Below are positions 58,101-61,100 of a stretch of 64,000 nucleotides of DNA, piece after piece. Source of the DNA: Tritrichomonas musculus (taxonomy: Eukaryota > Parabasalia > Tritrichomonadida > Tritrichomonadidae); NCBI GenBank assembly GCA_039105265.1, contig JAPFFF010000042.1, positions 186,001 through 250,000 on the forward strand, given 5' to 3'. The stretch's first letter is position 1. The number at the start of each line of letters is the position of its first letter. A program made the translations under genes and the position numbers. Under the pieces are notes generated by a model that made no database searches, was not told where the DNA came from, and was given only the letters and a program-made list of their open reading frames with translations.

Positions 58101-61100
58101 GTTGTTGACACCAGCCGACTTGATGAACTCGAAGAAGCACTCCGCTGCTTGAAGCACGAGATGAAACAACTTAAGGAACGTCCAGTTTCAGAACCATCTC
58201 CAGCAGCAGTTGTTGTTCCAGAGAGCACTCCAGTTGATCTCACACCAATTGAGAGTGACCTCCGCTGCTTGAAGTACGAAGTCAAGAAACTCAAGGAACG
58301 TCCACTTGTTGACAATATCATTCCAGCAGCTGTTGAAGAACGATCAGTTGAGACTCCAGTTGTTGACACCAGCCGACTTGATGAACTCGAAGAAGCACTC
58401 CGCTGCTTGAAGCATGAAGTTAAACAACTCAAGGAACGTCCAGTTTCCGTTATTTCTCCTATATCCAATGAAAATCATGAGAGCAAACCTGTTTCCGTCA
58501 AGAAAGAACCAAGATATATGAAATATGAAGTTAAGAAACTCAAAGAAAGACCTATTGAAGAAGAAGAAATAAATGATGAAGCTCCAACTAAATTAGATGA
58601 CTTTTATGAAAATGAAGAAATGACATCAATGAAATCAGATATCAAATGTCTCAAGTATGAAGTCAAGAAACTCAAGGAACGTCCACTTGTTGACAATATC
58701 ATTCCAGCAGCTGTTGAAGAACGATCAGTTGAGACTCCAGTTGTTGACACCAGCCGACTTGATGAACTCGAAGAAGCACTCCGCTGCTTGAAGCACGAGA
58801 TGAAACAACTCAAGGAACGTCCAGTTTCAGAACCATCTCCAGCAGCAGTTGTTGTTCCAGAGAGCACTCCAGTTGATCTCACACCAATTGAGAGTGACCT
58901 CCGCTGCTTGAAGTACGAAGTTCGCCGCCTTAAGCAGAAGAAGAACGAAGAACCACTTTCTCCAATTGATAATTCAGAAGTTCCTACTAATAATGACGAA
59001 ATCATTCGTACTCTTCACTGCTTGAAGTACGAAGTCAAGAAACTCAAGGAACGTCCACTTGTTGACAATATCATTCCAGCAGCTGTTGAAGAACGATCAG
59101 TTGAGACTCCAGTTGTTGACACCAGCCGACTTGATGAACTCGAAGAAGCACTCCGCTGCTTGAAGCACGAAGTTAAACAACTTAAGGAACGTCCAGTTTC
59201 AGAGCCATCTCCAGCAGCAGTTGTTGTTCCAGAGAGCACTCCAGTTGATCTCACACCAATTGAGAGTGATATCCACTGCTTGAAGTACGAAGTCAAGAAA
59301 CTCAAGGAACGTCCACTTGTTGACAATATCATTCCAGCAGCTGTTGAAGAACGATCAGTTGAGACTCCAGTTGTTGACACCAGCCGACTTGATGAACTCG
59401 AAGAAGCACTCCGCTGCTTGAAGCATGAAGTTAAACAACTCAAGGAACGTCCAGTTTCAGAACCATCTCCAGCAGCAGTTGTTGTTCCAGAGAGCACTCC
59501 AGTTGATCTCAAGCCACTTGAGAATGATATCCACTGCTTGAAGTACGAAGTCAAGAAACTCAAGGAACGTCCACTTGTTGACAATATCATTCCAGCAGCT
59601 GTTGAAGAACGATCAGTTGAGACTCCAGTTGTTGACACCAGCCGACTTGATGAACTCGAAGAAGCACTCCGCTGCTTGAAGCACGAGATGAAACAACTTA
59701 AGGAACGTCCAGTTTCAGAACCATCTCCAGCAGCAGTTGTTGTTCCAGAGAGCACTCCAGTTGATCTCACACCAATTGAGAGTGACCTCCGCTGCTTGAA
59801 GTACGAAGTCAAGAAACTCAAGGAACGTCCACTTGTTGACAATATCATTCCAGCAGCTGTTGAAGAACGATCAGTTGAGACTCCAGTTGTTGACACCAGC
59901 CGACTTGATGAACTCGAAGAAGCACTCCGCTGCTTGAAGCATGAAGTTAAACAACTCAAGGAACGTCCAGTTTCCGTTATTTCTCCTATATCCAATGAAA
60001 ATCATGAGAGCAAACCTGTTTCCGTCAAGAAAGAACCAAGATATATGAAATATGAAGTTAAGAAACTCAAAGAAAGACCTATTGAAGAAGAAGAAATAAA
60101 TGATGAAGCTCCAACTAAATTAGATGACTTTTATGAAAATGAAGAAATGACATCAATGAAATCAGATATCAAATGTCTCAAGTATGAAGTCAAGAAACTC
60201 AAGGAACGTCCACTTGTTGACAATATCATTCCAGCAGCTGTTGAAGAACGATCAGTTGAGACTCCAGTTGTTGACACCAGCCGACTTGATGAACTCGAAG
60301 AAGCACTCCGCTGCTTGAAGCACGAGATGAAACAACTCAAGGAACGTCCAGTTTCAGAACCATCTCCAGCAGCAGTTGTTGTTCCAGAGAGCACTCCAGT
60401 TGATCTCACACCAATTGAGAGTGACCTCCGCTGCTTGAAGTACGAAGTTCGCCGCCTTAAGCAGAAGAAGAACGAAGAACCACTTTCTCCAATTGATAAT
60501 TCAGAAGTTCCTACTAATAATGACGAAATCATTCGTACTCTTCACTGCTTGAAGTACGAAGTCAAGAAACTCAAGGAACGTCCACTTGTTGACAATATCA
60601 TTCCAGCAGCTGTTGAAGAACGATCAGTTGAGACTCCAGTTGTTGACACCAGCCGACTTGATGAACTCGAAGAAGCACTCCGCTGCTTGAAGCATGAAGT
60701 TAAACAACTCAAGGAACGTCCAGTTTCAGAACCATCTCCAGCAGCAGTTGTTGTTCCAGAGAGCACTCCAGTTGATCTCAAGCCACTTGAGAATGATATC
60801 CACTGCTTGAAGTACGAAGTCAAGAAACTCAAGGAACGTCCACTTGTTGACAATATCATTCCAGCAGCTGTTGAAGAACGATCAGTTGAGACTCCAGTTG
60901 TTGACACCAGCCGACTTGATGAACTCGAAGAAGCACTCCGCTGCTTGAAGCATGAAGTTAAACAACTCAAGGAACGTCCAGTTTCAGAACCATCTCCAGC
61001 AGCAGTTGTTGTTCCAGAGAGCACTCCAGTTGATCTCAAGCCACTTGAGAATGATATCCACTGCTTGAAGTACGAAGTCAAGAAACTCAAGGAACGTCCA

